From the NCBI RefSeq assembly GCF_900091845.1, contig NZ_FMCI01000162.1, positions 1 through 41,188 of the forward strand: a DNA stretch of 41,188 nucleotides, written 5' to 3'. Both the position numbers and the translations under genes were made by a program. This document shows positions 1-8,168 of this stretch, piece after piece. Below the pieces are notes generated by a model. That model searched no databases. It saw only the letters and a list, made by a program, of their open reading frames with translations, and was not told the origin of the DNA. Each line of letters starts with the position of its first letter. Position 1 is the stretch's first letter. This DNA comes from Streptomyces sp. SolWspMP-5a-2 (lineage in GTDB: Bacteria; Actinomycetota; Actinomycetes; Streptomycetales; Streptomycetaceae).

Positions 1-101
1 CGCGCGCCGACCGCCCCGCGGACCGGGCCCCCTGTCTGTCGTGACCTGCGCTACCGTCGTGGCGTCGGGGTATCCAACGCACCCGCCCCGGAGGGGACTT
101 C

Positions 102-1097
102 GTGGGGATCGAGAGCGACCAGGTCGTCTACGAGTATCTGAGCCGCGTCGGCGACGTGGCCCAGCAGCGGCAGTTGCCGTCCGGCGCGCGGATGCGCCTG
201 GTGTCGGAGCTGCGCAACGAGATCGACCGGCGGCGGTCCGGCGCCACCGCCGACACCCCGGCCGCGGTCCGCCGCATCCTGGACCGGATCGGCAGCCCGG
301 ACGAGGTGGTCGACGCGGCCGGGTCCGCACCGGCGGGGCCGCGCCCGCCGTCCGCCCAGGTGCCCGTGCAGCGGGACGGCGACGAGCCGGTGCCCGAGCG
401 GCCCAAGGGGCTGCGCCGGATGGTGCCGCGCCCGCGCACCGGCAAGCAGACCGCCCCGCCCCCGGCCCCCGAGCAGCCCGAGGCCCCGGGTCCTCCCGCC
501 GGGATCCCGGCGGCGTCGGCGTACCCGGCGGACTGGTGGCGGGTCGACAGGATGCCGCTGGGCGACCAGGTCGAGGGGTTCGTCGGGGGCATCGAGATCC
601 CCGAACTGCTCAGGCCCTCGCTGCGCAAGGAGCCCGAAGGACCGGCCGACGGGCGGCCGCGCGCCGACGCGCCACCGGCGGACGGCCCGGCCACCGCCGT
701 CGAGGCGGAGGTCGCCGAGGCCGTGCCCAGGCGCCGCTTCGGGGTCCCGCTCCCGGCCGGGAACTGGAGCAACCCGCTGCTGCTCGCCGCCGCGGCGCTC
801 CTCGTCGTCGGCGCGGCCCTCGGCTACTGGGTCGCGCTGCTCGCGGGCTGGCTGATCGCCTACCTGTCCAGGCGGCTGACGCAGAACGAGTCCAAGTGGG
901 CCGTGATGGGCATGCCGGGCCTGGCCCTGGCCGCGGGCGTGGTCTGGCTGTGGGGGCGCGGCGACGGACGCTGGGGCAGCCCGATAGCGCAGGGCCACAT
1001 GAACGACGCCGTCGCGCAGACCTGGCCCTGGGTGGTGCGGGGGGCCGCGGTCCTGTCGGCGCTCTACGTGCTCTGGCGCTCGCAGCGCAAGGTGTGA
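102..1097 (+). CDS. HAAS-like signalling domain membrane protein
   Basis: This encodes a 331-residue protein with no enzymatic motif that I recognise. Residues 8-75 form a charged helical domain with a GSPDEVVDAA-like ending; this resembles HAAS/DUF1700-type domains found in front of membrane segments. Residues 80-210 are Pro/Ala-rich and probably disordered. The C-terminal third has about three or four hydrophobic segments, near residues 225-255, 268-285 and 305-325. The GTG start is preceded by GAGGGGACT at 91-99, a good ribosome site. The stop lies 4 bases before the HAD phosphatase start, so the two are probably co-transcribed. Family-level inference: a membrane protein that senses or scaffolds at the cytoplasmic face. 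The exact role is unknown. Confidence 0.85.
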   Translation: MGIESDQVVYEYLSRVGDVAQQRQLPSGARMRLVSELRNEIDRRRSGATADTPAAVRRILDRIGSPDEVVDAAGSAPAGPRPPSAQVPVQRDGDEPVPERPKGLRRMVPRPRTGKQTAPPPAPEQPEAPGPPAGIPAASAYPADWWRVDRMPLGDQVEGFVGGIEIPELLRPSLRKEPEGPADGRPRADAPPADGPATAVEAEVAEAVPRRRFGVPLPAGNWSNPLLLAAAALLVVGAALGYWVALLAGWLIAYLSRRLTQNESKWAVMGMPGLALAAGVVWLWGRGDGRWGSPIAQGHMNDAVAQTWPWVVRGAAVLSALYVLWRSQRKV

Positions 1098-1101
1098 GCA
1101 A

Positions 1102-1743
1102 ATGGCCGATATGACCATCCCCACCGCCGCCCCGACCGTCGGCTTCGACCTCGACATGACCCTGATCGACTCCCGTCCCGGCATCCGGGCCTGCTACCTC
1201 GCGCTCTCCGAGCGGACCGGGACGTACATCGACGCCGATCTCGCCGTCACCCGTCTCGGGCCGCCGCTCGCCGACGAACTGATCAACTGGTTCCCGGCGG
1301 AGCGGATACCGGAGATGGCGGACCTGTACCGGGCGATGTACCCGGAGATCGCCGTCGCCGCCTCGCCCGCGCTGCCGGGCGCCCGGGAGGCGCTCGACGC
1401 GGTGCGGGCGGCGGGCGGGCGGACGCTCGTGGTGACCGCGAAGTTCGAGCCGAACGCGAAGCTGCACCTGGCGCACCTCGGGCTCGACCCGGACGAGGTC
1501 GTCGGGGACCTGTGGGCCGAGCGGAAGGCGGTGGCGCTGCGCGAGCACGGCGCGGCGGTCTACGTCGGCGACCACGTCGGCGACGTCCGCGGCGCCCGCA
1601 CGGCCGGCGCCCTGTCGGTGGCGGTGGCCACCGGACCGATCGGCGCCGAGGAGCTGCGCGCGGCGGGCGCCGACGTGGTCCTCGCCGACCTCACCGCGTT
1701 CCCGCGCTGGCTGACCGAGGACTACCTGCCCGCGCGGGCCTGA
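1102..1743 (+). CDS. HAD-superfamily hydrolase (phosphoglycolate phosphatase-like)
   Basis: This 213-residue protein has the HAD motifs in order. Motif I is FDLDMTLID near residue 15, where the first Asp would be the phosphoryl acceptor. Motif II is LVVTAK near residue 112. A conserved Lys follows in WAERKAVAL near residue 140, and motif IV is the GDHVGD block near residue 155. A helical cap sits between motifs I and II, as in subfamily IA phosphatases that act on small phosphate esters. The substrate cannot be read from the sequence. It starts 4 bases after the preceding membrane-protein gene and overlaps the next gene, which is convergent, by 22 bases if that gene's stop is at 1722. An ATG at 1111 is an alternative start. 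Confidence 0.9.
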   Translation: MADMTIPTAAPTVGFDLDMTLIDSRPGIRACYLALSERTGTYIDADLAVTRLGPPLADELINWFPAERIPEMADLYRAMYPEIAVAASPALPGAREALDAVRAAGGRTLVVTAKFEPNAKLHLAHLGLDPDEVVGDLWAERKAVALREHGAAVYVGDHVGDVRGARTAGALSVAVATGPIGAEELRAAGADVVLADLTAFPRWLTEDYLPARA

Positions 1744-1970
1744 CGGCGGCCCGCCGCGATCGAGCGGAGCACCCCCGCCCCGGCGACCAGGAATCCGACG
1801 CCCATCAGCATGCTCAGGCCGAACATGTACGTCGGAAAGGGCGTCGTGTCGAGGAACAGCGGCACCATCGTGACCAGGGTGGCCAGTGCGCCGGCGAAGA
1901 ACAGGACGGCACCGGCACGGATCAGTCGGTCGCCGGGCGCGGCGGAATTCGTTTGGGTTTTGTCAGGCAC
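1722..1970 (-). CDS. Small two-helix membrane protein
   Basis: This encodes about 82 residues with two hydrophobic stretches: [20 protein letters not shown] near residues 16-35 and a second from about residue 47 to 72. They are separated by a short loop and followed by a basic tail. I do not recognise a named family. I chose the GTG at 1970 because TACCCT lies exactly 6 bases upstream with no Shine-Dalgarno sequence, which fits a leaderless transcript. An ATG at 2003 would add 11 residues and would lie upstream of that promoter. The gene converges on the HAD phosphatase, overlapping its last 22 bases, and its start region is divergent from the cold-shock gene. Confidence 0.72.
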   Translation of the reverse strand: MPDKTQTNSAAPGDRLIRAGAVLFFAGALATLVTMVPLFLDTTPFPTYMFGLSMLMGVGFLVAGAGVLRSIAAGRRQARAGR

Positions 1971-2005
1971 GGGACCAGGGTAGTTCCCAGCGCGGAGGAA
2001 CAACC

Positions 2006-2043
2006 GGGTGACGTCTTGTCACCCGCTCCAAGACCATTAGCCT
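2006..2043 (+). promoter_or_regulatory. Cold-shock gene promoter with overlapping inverted repeat
   Basis: TTGTCA (2016-2021) and TAGCCT (2038-2043) are spaced by 16 bases and fit a vegetative (HrdB-type) promoter. The -35 lies inside a perfect inverted repeat, GGGTGAC (2006-2012) and GTCACCC (2018-2024), with a 5-base loop. Transcription would leave a leader of about 85 bases before the GTG at 2136, consistent with the long leaders of many cold-shock mRNAs. The assignment is by eye only. Confidence 0.5.
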
Positions 2044-2135
2044 GGGTACCGGCGGGTCGTGGTCGACCCGCCCGAGTGCTATCAAGAGCCCTTTCCCGAA
2101 GCAGTTTTCCGACGAGTACGAGGACGAGGACAGAC

Positions 2136-2519
2136 GTGCCCACCGGCAAAGTCAAGTGGTTCAACAGCGAGAAGGGCTTCGGCTTTCTCTCCCGTGACGA
2201 CGGCGGCGACGTCTTCGTCCATTCCTCGGTCCTCCCCGACGGCGTCGACGCGCTCAAGCCGGGCCAGCGCGTCGAGTTCGGTGTCGTCGCCGGTCAACGC
2301 GGTGACCAGGCGCTCTCGGTGGTCATTCTCGACCCGACGCCCTCGGTCGCGGCCGCCCAGCGCCGCAAGCCCGACGAACTGGCCTCCATCGTGCAGGATC
2401 TGACGACGCTCCTGGAGAACATCACGCCGATGCTGGAGCGGGGCCGCTATCCCGACAAGGCCGCGGGCAAGAAGATCGCGGGGCTGCTGCGGGCGGTCGC
2501 CGACCAGCTCGACGTTTAG
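2136..2519 (+). CDS. Cold-shock domain protein with C-terminal extension
   Basis: The protein is 127 residues. Residues 1-65 are a cold-shock domain that begins [15 protein letters not shown] and carries both RNP-type motifs (KGFGFL and DVFVHSS). This is an OB fold that binds single-stranded RNA or DNA and melts RNA structure. Residues 70-127 form a helical extension that includes an [15 protein letters not shown] stretch, making it nearly twice the length of classical 67-residue CspA proteins. The GTG at 2136 is preceded by GAGGACGAGGA and is the only start that places the domain at the N terminus; the reading frame stays open upstream to 1512 but is not domain-like. Such extended cold-shock proteins are common in Streptomyces. 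Confidence 0.95.
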   Translation: MPTGKVKWFNSEKGFGFLSRDDGGDVFVHSSVLPDGVDALKPGQRVEFGVVAGQRGDQALSVVILDPTPSVAAAQRRKPDELASIVQDLTTLLENITPMLERGRYPDKAAGKKIAGLLRAVADQLDV

Positions 2520-2550
2520 GCCAATCCCTTTTTCTTCCCGCCGGGTTCGG

Positions 2551-3402
2551 TCACGGGAAATCCAGCGCGTTCGGGCCGAGGGGCGGAACCAGTCCCTCGG
2601 CCGCCGCGCGCGTGAGCAGTCCGCGCACGGCCGCGTAGCCGTCCTCGCCCAGGTCCGCCGTGAACTCGTTGACGTACAGCCCGATGTGCTGGTCGGCGAC
2701 CGCCGGGTCCATTTCCTGGGCGTGTTCCATCACGTACCCGCGGGACGCCTCGGGGTCGTCCCAGGCGGCGCGGACCGAGGCGCGGATGGCGTCGGCGAGC
2801 CCGGTGAGCGTCCCGGCGCCCAGCGAGCGCCTGGCGATGATCGCGCCGAGCGGGATCGGCAGCCCGGTGGTGGACTCCCAGTGCTCGCCCATGTCGGCGA
2901 GCTTGTGCAGCCCGTAGGTGCGGTAGGTGAAGCGGGCCTCGTGGATGACGAGACCGGCGTCGACCTTGCCGTCCCGCACGGCGGGCATGATCTCGTGGAA
3001 CGGCATGACTACGATCTCGCCGACCCCGCCGGGGACGGTGTCGGCGGCCCACAGCCGGAACAGCAGGTAGGCGGTCGACTTCTCGCTGGGGACGGCGACC
3101 GTGCGCCCGGTGAGGTCGGCGCCCGCCTCCCGGGTGAGCACCAGCGGCCCGCACCCGCGTCCCAGGGCGCCGCCGCAGGGCAGCAGCGCGTACTCGTCCA
3201 GGACGTAGGGCAGGACCGCGTAGGACACCTTCAGGACGTCCAGCTCGCCGCGTTCGGCGCGGCCGTTGGTGACGTCGATGTCGGCGAACGTCACGTCGAG
3301 CGCGGGGGCGCCGGGGATCCGGCCGTGGGCGAGCGCGTCGAAGACGAAGGTGTCGTTGGGGCAGGGCGAGTAGGCGATCCGCAGGGCGGCGTCAGAGGTC
3401 AT
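2551..3402 (-). CDS. mqnD: 1,4-dihydroxy-6-naphthoate synthase MqnD
   Basis: This 283-residue protein begins with the MqnD signature IAYSPCPNDTFVFDAL near residues 9-24. It carries the periplasmic-binding-like two-lobe fold, with the DVLKVSYAVLPYV stretch near residue 56 and GPLVLTRE near residue 86. In the futalosine route to menaquinone, MqnD converts cyclic dehypoxanthine futalosine to 1,4-dihydroxy-6-naphthoate. Its ATG overlaps the end of mqnB by 11 bases, so the two are translationally coupled. The length matches the family. The pairing and order agree with the mqnB-mqnD neighbours known in Streptomyces coelicolor (SCO4327 and SCO4326). It lies convergent to the cold-shock gene with only about 30 bases between the stops. 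Confidence 0.95.
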   Translation of the reverse strand: MTSDAALRIAYSPCPNDTFVFDALAHGRIPGAPALDVTFADIDVTNGRAERGELDVLKVSYAVLPYVLDEYALLPCGGALGRGCGPLVLTREAGADLTGRTVAVPSEKSTAYLLFRLWAADTVPGGVGEIVVMPFHEIMPAVRDGKVDAGLVIHEARFTYRTYGLHKLADMGEHWESTTGLPIPLGAIIARRSLGAGTLTGLADAIRASVRAAWDDPEASRGYVMEHAQEMDPAVADQHIGLYVNEFTADLGEDGYAAVRGLLTRAAAEGLVPPLGPNALDFP

Positions 3403-4096
3403 ACGGTTTCCAACTCCCGAGGACGGGTGCGAACTTCCCGAAACCCCCGGTCAGTGCGGCGAGGGCGTCGGCGATGCGCCAGGCGGCGCGGTCCCGGGGG
3501 CCCACCGGGTTGGAGACCGCGCGGATCTCCACCACGGGCAGACCGGCGGCCGCGGCGGCCTCGGCGACCCCGAAGCCCTCCATCGCCTCGGCGAGGGCGC
3601 CGGGGTGGCGGGCGCGCAGCAGGGCGGCCCGGTCGGCGGTGCCGGTCACGGTGGAGACGGTCAGGACGGTCCCCCGGCGGGCACCCGAGGCGGCCGTGAG
3701 GTCACGTACGAGTGTTTCGGGCGGACGGTGGGTGACGGTCCCGAAGCCGAGGTCGGTGACCGGCAGGAAGCCGTCGGCGGTCTCGGCGCCCAGGTCGGCG
3801 GCGGTGATCGCGTCGGCGACGACGAGCGAGCCGACCGGCGCGTCCGGCGCGAACCCGCCGCCGATGCCGGCCGAGACGACCAGCCGGTAGGGGTCGCCCG
3901 CGAGGGCGGCGGCGGTCAGCGCGGCCGCGGTGCGGGCCCCGGCGCTGCCGGGTCCGACGCCGACGACGACGAGGTCGAAGCCCGCGCCGGGATCGCGCGG
4001 GAGCACCCCGGGCGGGCGCGTCCCGTGCGGCCGCGCGCCGGGCAACGACCGTGCCACCGCGTCCTGTTCGGCCGGGACGGCGGTGGCCACGAGCAC
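3392..4096 (-). CDS. mqnB: Futalosine hydrolase MqnB
   Basis: About 234 residues with the nucleoside-phosphorylase/MTA-SAH nucleosidase fold. The N-terminal VLVATAVPAEQDAV strand is followed by VVVGVGPGSAGARTAA near residue 45, a GIGGGFAPDAPVGSLVVAD-type loop near residue 80, and AEAMEGFGVAEAA near residue 175; the Met-Glu there binds the ribose. MqnB hydrolyses futalosine, releasing hypoxanthine and dehypoxanthine futalosine for MqnC. The start is taken as the GTG at 4096, 8 bases after the lipoprotein stop, with AAGGA upstream. The frame is open further upstream, but that stretch reads the lipoprotein gene in another frame. The GTG at 4090 is an alternative. The end overlaps mqnD. Confidence 0.92.
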   Translation of the reverse strand: MLVATAVPAEQDAVARSLPGARPHGTRPPGVLPRDPGAGFDLVVVGVGPGSAGARTAAALTAAALAGDPYRLVVSAGIGGGFAPDAPVGSLVVADAITAADLGAETADGFLPVTDLGFGTVTHRPPETLVRDLTAASGARRGTVLTVSTVTGTADRAALLRARHPGALAEAMEGFGVAEAAAAAGLPVVEIRAVSNPVGPRDRAAWRIADALAALTGGFGKFAPVLGSWKPYDL

Positions 4097-4104
4097 CCGC
4101 GGGA

Positions 4105-4593
4105 TCAGTCGTCCTTCTTCAGCCGGAACGACCAGAGCCCGGTCACGGTCTGGCTGCTGGACTTGCCGTCCGCGGCCTTGATCGTCACCAGCGTGGAGTT
4201 GCCCTGGGCGCCGTACTGGGCGTTGAAGAAGACGCTGCCGGGGATGGTCCGGTACGTCTTGTCGCTGTCCTCGGTGAGCGGCTGGCCGTTCATCAGGATC
4301 GTCCAGCGCTTGTCGGCGATCGCCGGGTCGACGCCGAAGCGGACGGTCTCGTCGGGGTCGACCTTGATGGACTTGATGTCGGTGTCCTTCAGGCACTTCG
4401 CGAGCTGCGCGGAGCTGAGGGACGCGCTCTCGCCGCCGCAGGTGGCCCCCTCGTTGACCGAGGAGCTGCCGACGGTGATCGTCGCCACCGGGGTGGGCTT
4501 GTCGCAGGCCGACAGGACGAGCAGCCCGGCACCAACAGCGCCGACGGCGGCGACGGCGCGGCGGCGTCGCACAGCGGATTGCATCGAGGTCAT
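4105..4593 (-). CDS. Secreted lipoprotein, DUF2771-like
   Basis: The 162-residue product has a basic N terminus, a hydrophobic stretch, and the lipobox LSAC near residues 27-30, so Cys30 would be diacylated and the protein anchored outside the membrane. Two further cysteines, near residues 52 and 66, could form a disulfide. The mature part looks like a compact beta domain. From memory it resembles DUF2771 lipoproteins found beside futalosine genes in Streptomyces; no function is known. TAGCCT lies 6 bases before the ATG with no ribosome site, suggesting a leaderless mRNA that would continue into mqnB and mqnD. An ATG at 4584 is an alternative start. Confidence 0.85.
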   Translation of the reverse strand: MTSMQSAVRRRRAVAAVGAVGAGLLVLSACDKPTPVATITVGSSSVNEGATCGGESASLSSAQLAKCLKDTDIKSIKVDPDETVRFGVDPAIADKRWTILMNGQPLTEDSDKTYRTIPGSVFFNAQYGAQGNSTLVTIKAADGKSSSQTVTGLWSFRLKKDD

Positions 4594-4657
4594 GGCCGAA
4601 GGCTATCGGGCGGCCCGGCCCCGGGCCCCACGTGGGGTGCGGCGTGGTGCCCGCGGG

Positions 4658-6064
4658 TCAGACCACCCGGGGCCCGCCACCGCCGTGCCGGGCCGAGCCG
4701 AGCAGCCCGCGCGCGGTCAGCAGCCACCCCGCGGCGATGACCGCGGCGGCCACGCAGAGCCCCAGGGTGCCGTTCAGCGGCATGACGATGCCGACGGCGC
4801 CGCCGAGCACCCAGGACATCTGCAGAAGCGTCTCGGAGCGGGCGAAGGCCGAGGTCCGCACCGCCTCCGGCACGTCCCGCTGGATCAGCGCGTCCAGGGA
4901 CAGCTTGGCGAGGGCCTGCGAGAACCCGGCGACGGCGGCGAGGCAGGCGACCAGGAAGGCGCCGAAGAAGACGGCGGCGGTGATCGCGGCGCCGAGCACG
5001 AACGCGACCACGACGACCACGATGATCTCCGGGGCGCGGGCCCGCAGCCAGGCCCCCACCGCCGTGCCGAGGGCGTTGCCCGCCCCCGCCGAGACGGCCA
5101 CTATCCCCAGCGAGACCGCGGCGCTCGACCCGGTCAGCGGATGGTCGCGCAGCAGGAAGGCCAGGAAGAAGGTGAGGAACCCGGACAGCCAGCGCAGCGA
5201 CGCGTTGGCGCCGAGGGCGTGCGTGACGGCCGTCCCGACGGTCCGCAGCCCCGGCTTCCTGACCGCCTGTCCGGGCTGCTCGTCGGCGGCCAGGAGCGCG
5301 AAGGACTCGCCCTTGGCCGAGTCGACCTTCGGCGGCAGCGTGAAGGAGAGAAAGGTTCCGGCCAGGAAGATCACGAAGGCGCCGTAGAGCGGATAGCGTG
5401 GCCCGAGCGCCTGGAGCCCGGCCCCGATCGGGGCGGCCACACCGGTGGCGAGCAGCCCGCCGAGCGTGACCCGGGAATTGGCCTTGACCAGCGAGAACCG
5501 GGGTGGCAGCAGCCGGGGCACCACGGCGCTGCGCACGACGCCGTACGCCTTGGAGGCGACGAGGACGCCGAGCGCGGCCGGGTACAGCTCCAGGCTGCCG
5601 GTGGCGGCCGCACCGGAGATGATCAGGGCCAGCAGCGCGCGGGCCAGCATCGCGCCCGCCATGGCGGCCCTGCGGCCGTGCGGGAGCCGGTCGAGGAGCG
5701 GTCCGATCACCGGCGCCAGGACGGTGAACGGCGCCATCGTGATCGCCAGGTAGAGGGCGACCCGCCCCCGGGCCTCGTCCGTGGGGACCGAGAAGAAGAC
5801 GGTGGAGGCGAGCGCGACGGTGATCATGACGTCGCCCGCGCCGTTCACCGCGTGCAGCTCGATCAGCTTGCCGAGCCCGGACTCCCCGGCCCCGTGGGCG
5901 TGCGTGACCTTCCTGATCCCGCGGGCCGCGCCGGTCACCGGGAGGCGCAGCGCACGGCCGATCGCGCGGACGGACCCGCCGAACCGGCCCGAACCGCCAC
6001 CACGACCCTTGCCCCGGATCTCGCCCACGTCGGCGGCGTCCGGCGGCGTCCTTGCGGCTGCCAC
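4658..6064 (-). CDS. MFS transporter
   Basis: This is a 468-residue membrane protein of about 12 hydrophobic segments beginning near residue 65. It has an N-terminal basic cytoplasmic stretch of about 55 residues and an MFS-type loop in GPLLDRLPHGRRAAMAG near residue 125 between segments 2 and 3. The substrate is unknown; it resembles actinobacterial efflux-type MFS proteins. I chose the GTG at 6064 because it keeps the conserved DVGEIRGKGR region and because CACTAT lies 6 bases upstream, a possible leaderless promoter. The frame stays open to 6544 upstream, but that part reads across the next gene's leader. The following lipoprotein gene starts 64 bases downstream on the same strand and has its own promoter-like hexamer. 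Confidence 0.88.
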   Translation of the reverse strand: MAAARTPPDAADVGEIRGKGRGGGSGRFGGSVRAIGRALRLPVTGAARGIRKVTHAHGAGESGLGKLIELHAVNGAGDVMITVALASTVFFSVPTDEARGRVALYLAITMAPFTVLAPVIGPLLDRLPHGRRAAMAGAMLARALLALIISGAAATGSLELYPAALGVLVASKAYGVVRSAVVPRLLPPRFSLVKANSRVTLGGLLATGVAAPIGAGLQALGPRYPLYGAFVIFLAGTFLSFTLPPKVDSAKGESFALLAADEQPGQAVRKPGLRTVGTAVTHALGANASLRWLSGFLTFFLAFLLRDHPLTGSSAAVSLGIVAVSAGAGNALGTAVGAWLRARAPEIIVVVVVAFVLGAAITAAVFFGAFLVACLAAVAGFSQALAKLSLDALIQRDVPEAVRTSAFARSETLLQMSWVLGGAVGIVMPLNGTLGLCVAAAVIAAGWLLTARGLLGSARHGGGGPRVV

Positions 6065-6395
6065 CCCGTCATAGTGCCCCGAGAAGGGAGTTCGTAGCGT
6101 GGTTACCGCGCGTATGGCCGTCCGAAGGCGACTTGCCCGGTCGGTGAGGAGGGTGAGTCGCCGGGAAACGTCCCGTCGGTGTAGGCCGAGCGGTCGCGAG
6201 CAGGTAGCGTGCGTAGCGCGCCGTGGCGAACGTTCTCGGCCGCGCGCCTCTCGGTCATCCCGCAGAATGGGTGGATGAGGTGCGCCCGAGCGCGATCGGG
6301 CGCGGACGTCGACGCGGTCCTGCGGTCCGCTCCGTCCGCGTCCACCGCCTTCAGGCCGGCGCATCGAGAGACGGCGTAGGAGAGAAGCGATACCT
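6065..6395. other. Divergent intergenic region
   Basis: These 331 bases separate the MFS gene (reading left) and the DUF3027 gene (reading right). No reading frame here has Streptomyces-like codon bias together with a ribosome site. The region holds the start signals of both genes: a CACTAT hexamer just upstream of 6064, and AGGAGAG at 6379-6385 before the GTG at 6396. I see no clear operator or RNA element. Confidence 0.6.
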
Positions 6396-7352
6396 GTGAG
6401 CGCAGCGACAACGCGAAGCCGCACCACCGACCGCCTGTGCGCCGAGGCCGTCGACCTCGCCCGGTCCGCCGCGGAGGAGGCGGCCGCACCCGGCGTGGTC
6501 GGCGAGCACGCGGGCCTCGTGAGCGAGGGCGACCGTGTTGTCACGCACTACTTCGAGTGCAAGGAGCTGGGGTACCGGGGCTGGCGCTGGGCCGTCACCG
6601 TGGCCCGCGCCTCCCGCGCGAAGGTCGTCACCCTGGACGAGGTGGTCCTGCTCCCCGGCGCGGACGCGCTGCTGGCCCCGGAGTGGGTGCCGTGGAGCGA
6701 GCGGCTGCGCCCCGGCGACATGGGCCCCGGCGACCTGCTCCCCACGGACGCGGACGACGCCCGCCTGGAGTCCGGCTACACCGACGACGAGCGCCTGGAC
6801 CCCGGCTACACGGGCTCCGACGAGCCGACGCCGAACTCGCCGCTCTCCGCCGACATGGCCGAGCTGGTCGAGGCGGAGGACGCCGAGGTCACCCCGGTGG
6901 TCCCGGCCCATCTGCCCGCGGCGCCGTCCCGCGGCTCCATCGCGTCGGTCGCCGAGGAGCTGGGCCTGCGCCGGGCGCGGGTGCTGTCCCGGTACGGCCT
7001 GCACATCGCGGCGGACCGCTGGGACGACGCGTTCGGCGCGAAGACCCCGATGGCGCAGGCGGCCCCGGCCACCTGTGTGAGCTGCGGCTTCCTCCAGCCC
7101 ATCGGCGGCACCCTGGGCCAGGCGTTCGGCGTCTGCGCCAACGAGTTCGCCCCGGCGGACGGCAGAGTGGTCTCCCTGGCGTACGGCTGCGGCGGCCACT
7201 CCGAGGCAGCGGTGATGCCCAAACCGCCGCAGCCCGCCGAGCCGGTCGTCGACGAGACCCGGGTCGACCCCTTCCCGCTCCGCCCGGCCCAGGACTCGGG
7301 CTCGGTCCCGCCCGGGGACGACGACACACCGGCAGACCTCGGCCACTCCTGA
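6396..7352 (+). CDS. DUF3027 family protein
   Basis: A 318-residue protein. Residues 1-110 form a globular domain with a THYFECKELGYRGWRWAVTVAR-type core that I recognise as DUF3027. An acidic linker with two GY(T)DDE/GYTGSDE repeats follows near residues 125-150. Residues 185-275 hold a second part with cysteines in the pattern CVSCG, CAN and YGCGGHSE, which could bind zinc. The family is conserved in Streptomyces and other actinobacteria; its function is unknown to me. The GTG start has AGGAGAG 10 bases upstream. A GC-rich imperfect hairpin just after the stop (about 7352-7378) may terminate it. Confidence 0.88.
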   Translation: MSAATTRSRTTDRLCAEAVDLARSAAEEAAAPGVVGEHAGLVSEGDRVVTHYFECKELGYRGWRWAVTVARASRAKVVTLDEVVLLPGADALLAPEWVPWSERLRPGDMGPGDLLPTDADDARLESGYTDDERLDPGYTGSDEPTPNSPLSADMAELVEAEDAEVTPVVPAHLPAAPSRGSIASVAEELGLRRARVLSRYGLHIAADRWDDAFGAKTPMAQAAPATCVSCGFLQPIGGTLGQAFGVCANEFAPADGRVVSLAYGCGGHSEAAVMPKPPQPAEPVVDETRVDPFPLRPAQDSGSVPPGDDDTPADLGHS

Positions 7353-8168
7353 CCCCGGGCCGCACCGGCCCCCGGGGCGCACCTGCCCCGGGTCACGCCG
7401 GACTTCGGGGGCGCTCTTGCTCCCGGGGCACCGGATCTTGGGTCGCATCGGGCTCCGGGGCGCTCCTGCCCCCGGGCTCCGCTCCACCCCGGCCGGGGTG
7501 GGCCCGCCCGGTCCCGGGTCGCTTCTGATCCCGGGGGCTCCGCCCCACCCCGCGCCCGCGTCGACCGGGGCGCCACCGGCAGATCCCGGGACGCGGTTCC
7601 AGGGGCACCCCGGTCCACTCCGGGAGGTCGTCCCCGGGGGACGGCACGCACCGGGCGTCCGGCGCCGACCCGGTGGACGGGCCGGGGCGGGAGCAGACCG
7701 GGGGCACCCGGAGCAGGGGACCCGGAGCCGGGCTCCCAGTGCCCGACCCCGGGACCCAGCGCCCGACCTGCGGGACCTGACCCCCGTCACCGAGCGTCCG
7801 GCCGCACCGGTGTCCGACCTCCGGACCCGGCGTCCGACCCCACCGGTGTCCCACCCCCGGTGCCGGACCCCCGGTGCCGGACCGCCGGTCGCCGCCGAGA
7901 CGGGAGCGGGGCACCGACCCCGGCCGGCACGCGATCCACCGCCCGGCCGGTCACCCGCCAGGTCCGGCCGCCGGGAACCGCGAGCGGCTTGTCCCCGAGC
8001 GGTAGCCGTACTCCCTCGGCCTCCCCGAGAGGCGGCCGCATCCCCCCGCCCCGACAGACGCAGCGTTGCCGCCCCCGAACTCCCTGGGGCGGTCGCCCCA
8101 CCCCCGCACCCCCCACCCCCACCACCCCGGCGCGGTACCTTCAGTCGTCGCCGACGAGGAGAACCAAC
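7353..8168. repeat. Gene-free, CCCGG-rich low-complexity stretch
   Basis: There is no convincing gene in these 816 bases. The sequence is saturated with CCCCGGG, CCGGGG and CCGGTG words in both orientations, giving many short hairpins. A perfect 14-bp tandem duplication of CCCCGGTGCCGGAC lies at 7855-7868 and 7869-7882. Open frames on both strands (for example 7393-7914 on the minus strand) have Gly/Pro/Arg-rich translations with no conserved look, and I treat them as by-products of composition. The last about 30 bases contain ACGAGGAGAACC, the ribosome site of the following gene. Confidence 0.7.

Noticed and set aside
3605..6097. An 830-codon open frame on the plus strand
   Set aside because: It is antisense to mqnB, the lipoprotein and the MFS gene, which all have clear domains; composition-driven open frame.
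7393..7914. A 173-codon minus-strand frame in the repeat-rich gap
   Set aside because: Translation consists of Pro/Gly/Arg repeats that mirror the CCCGG words; no start signal.
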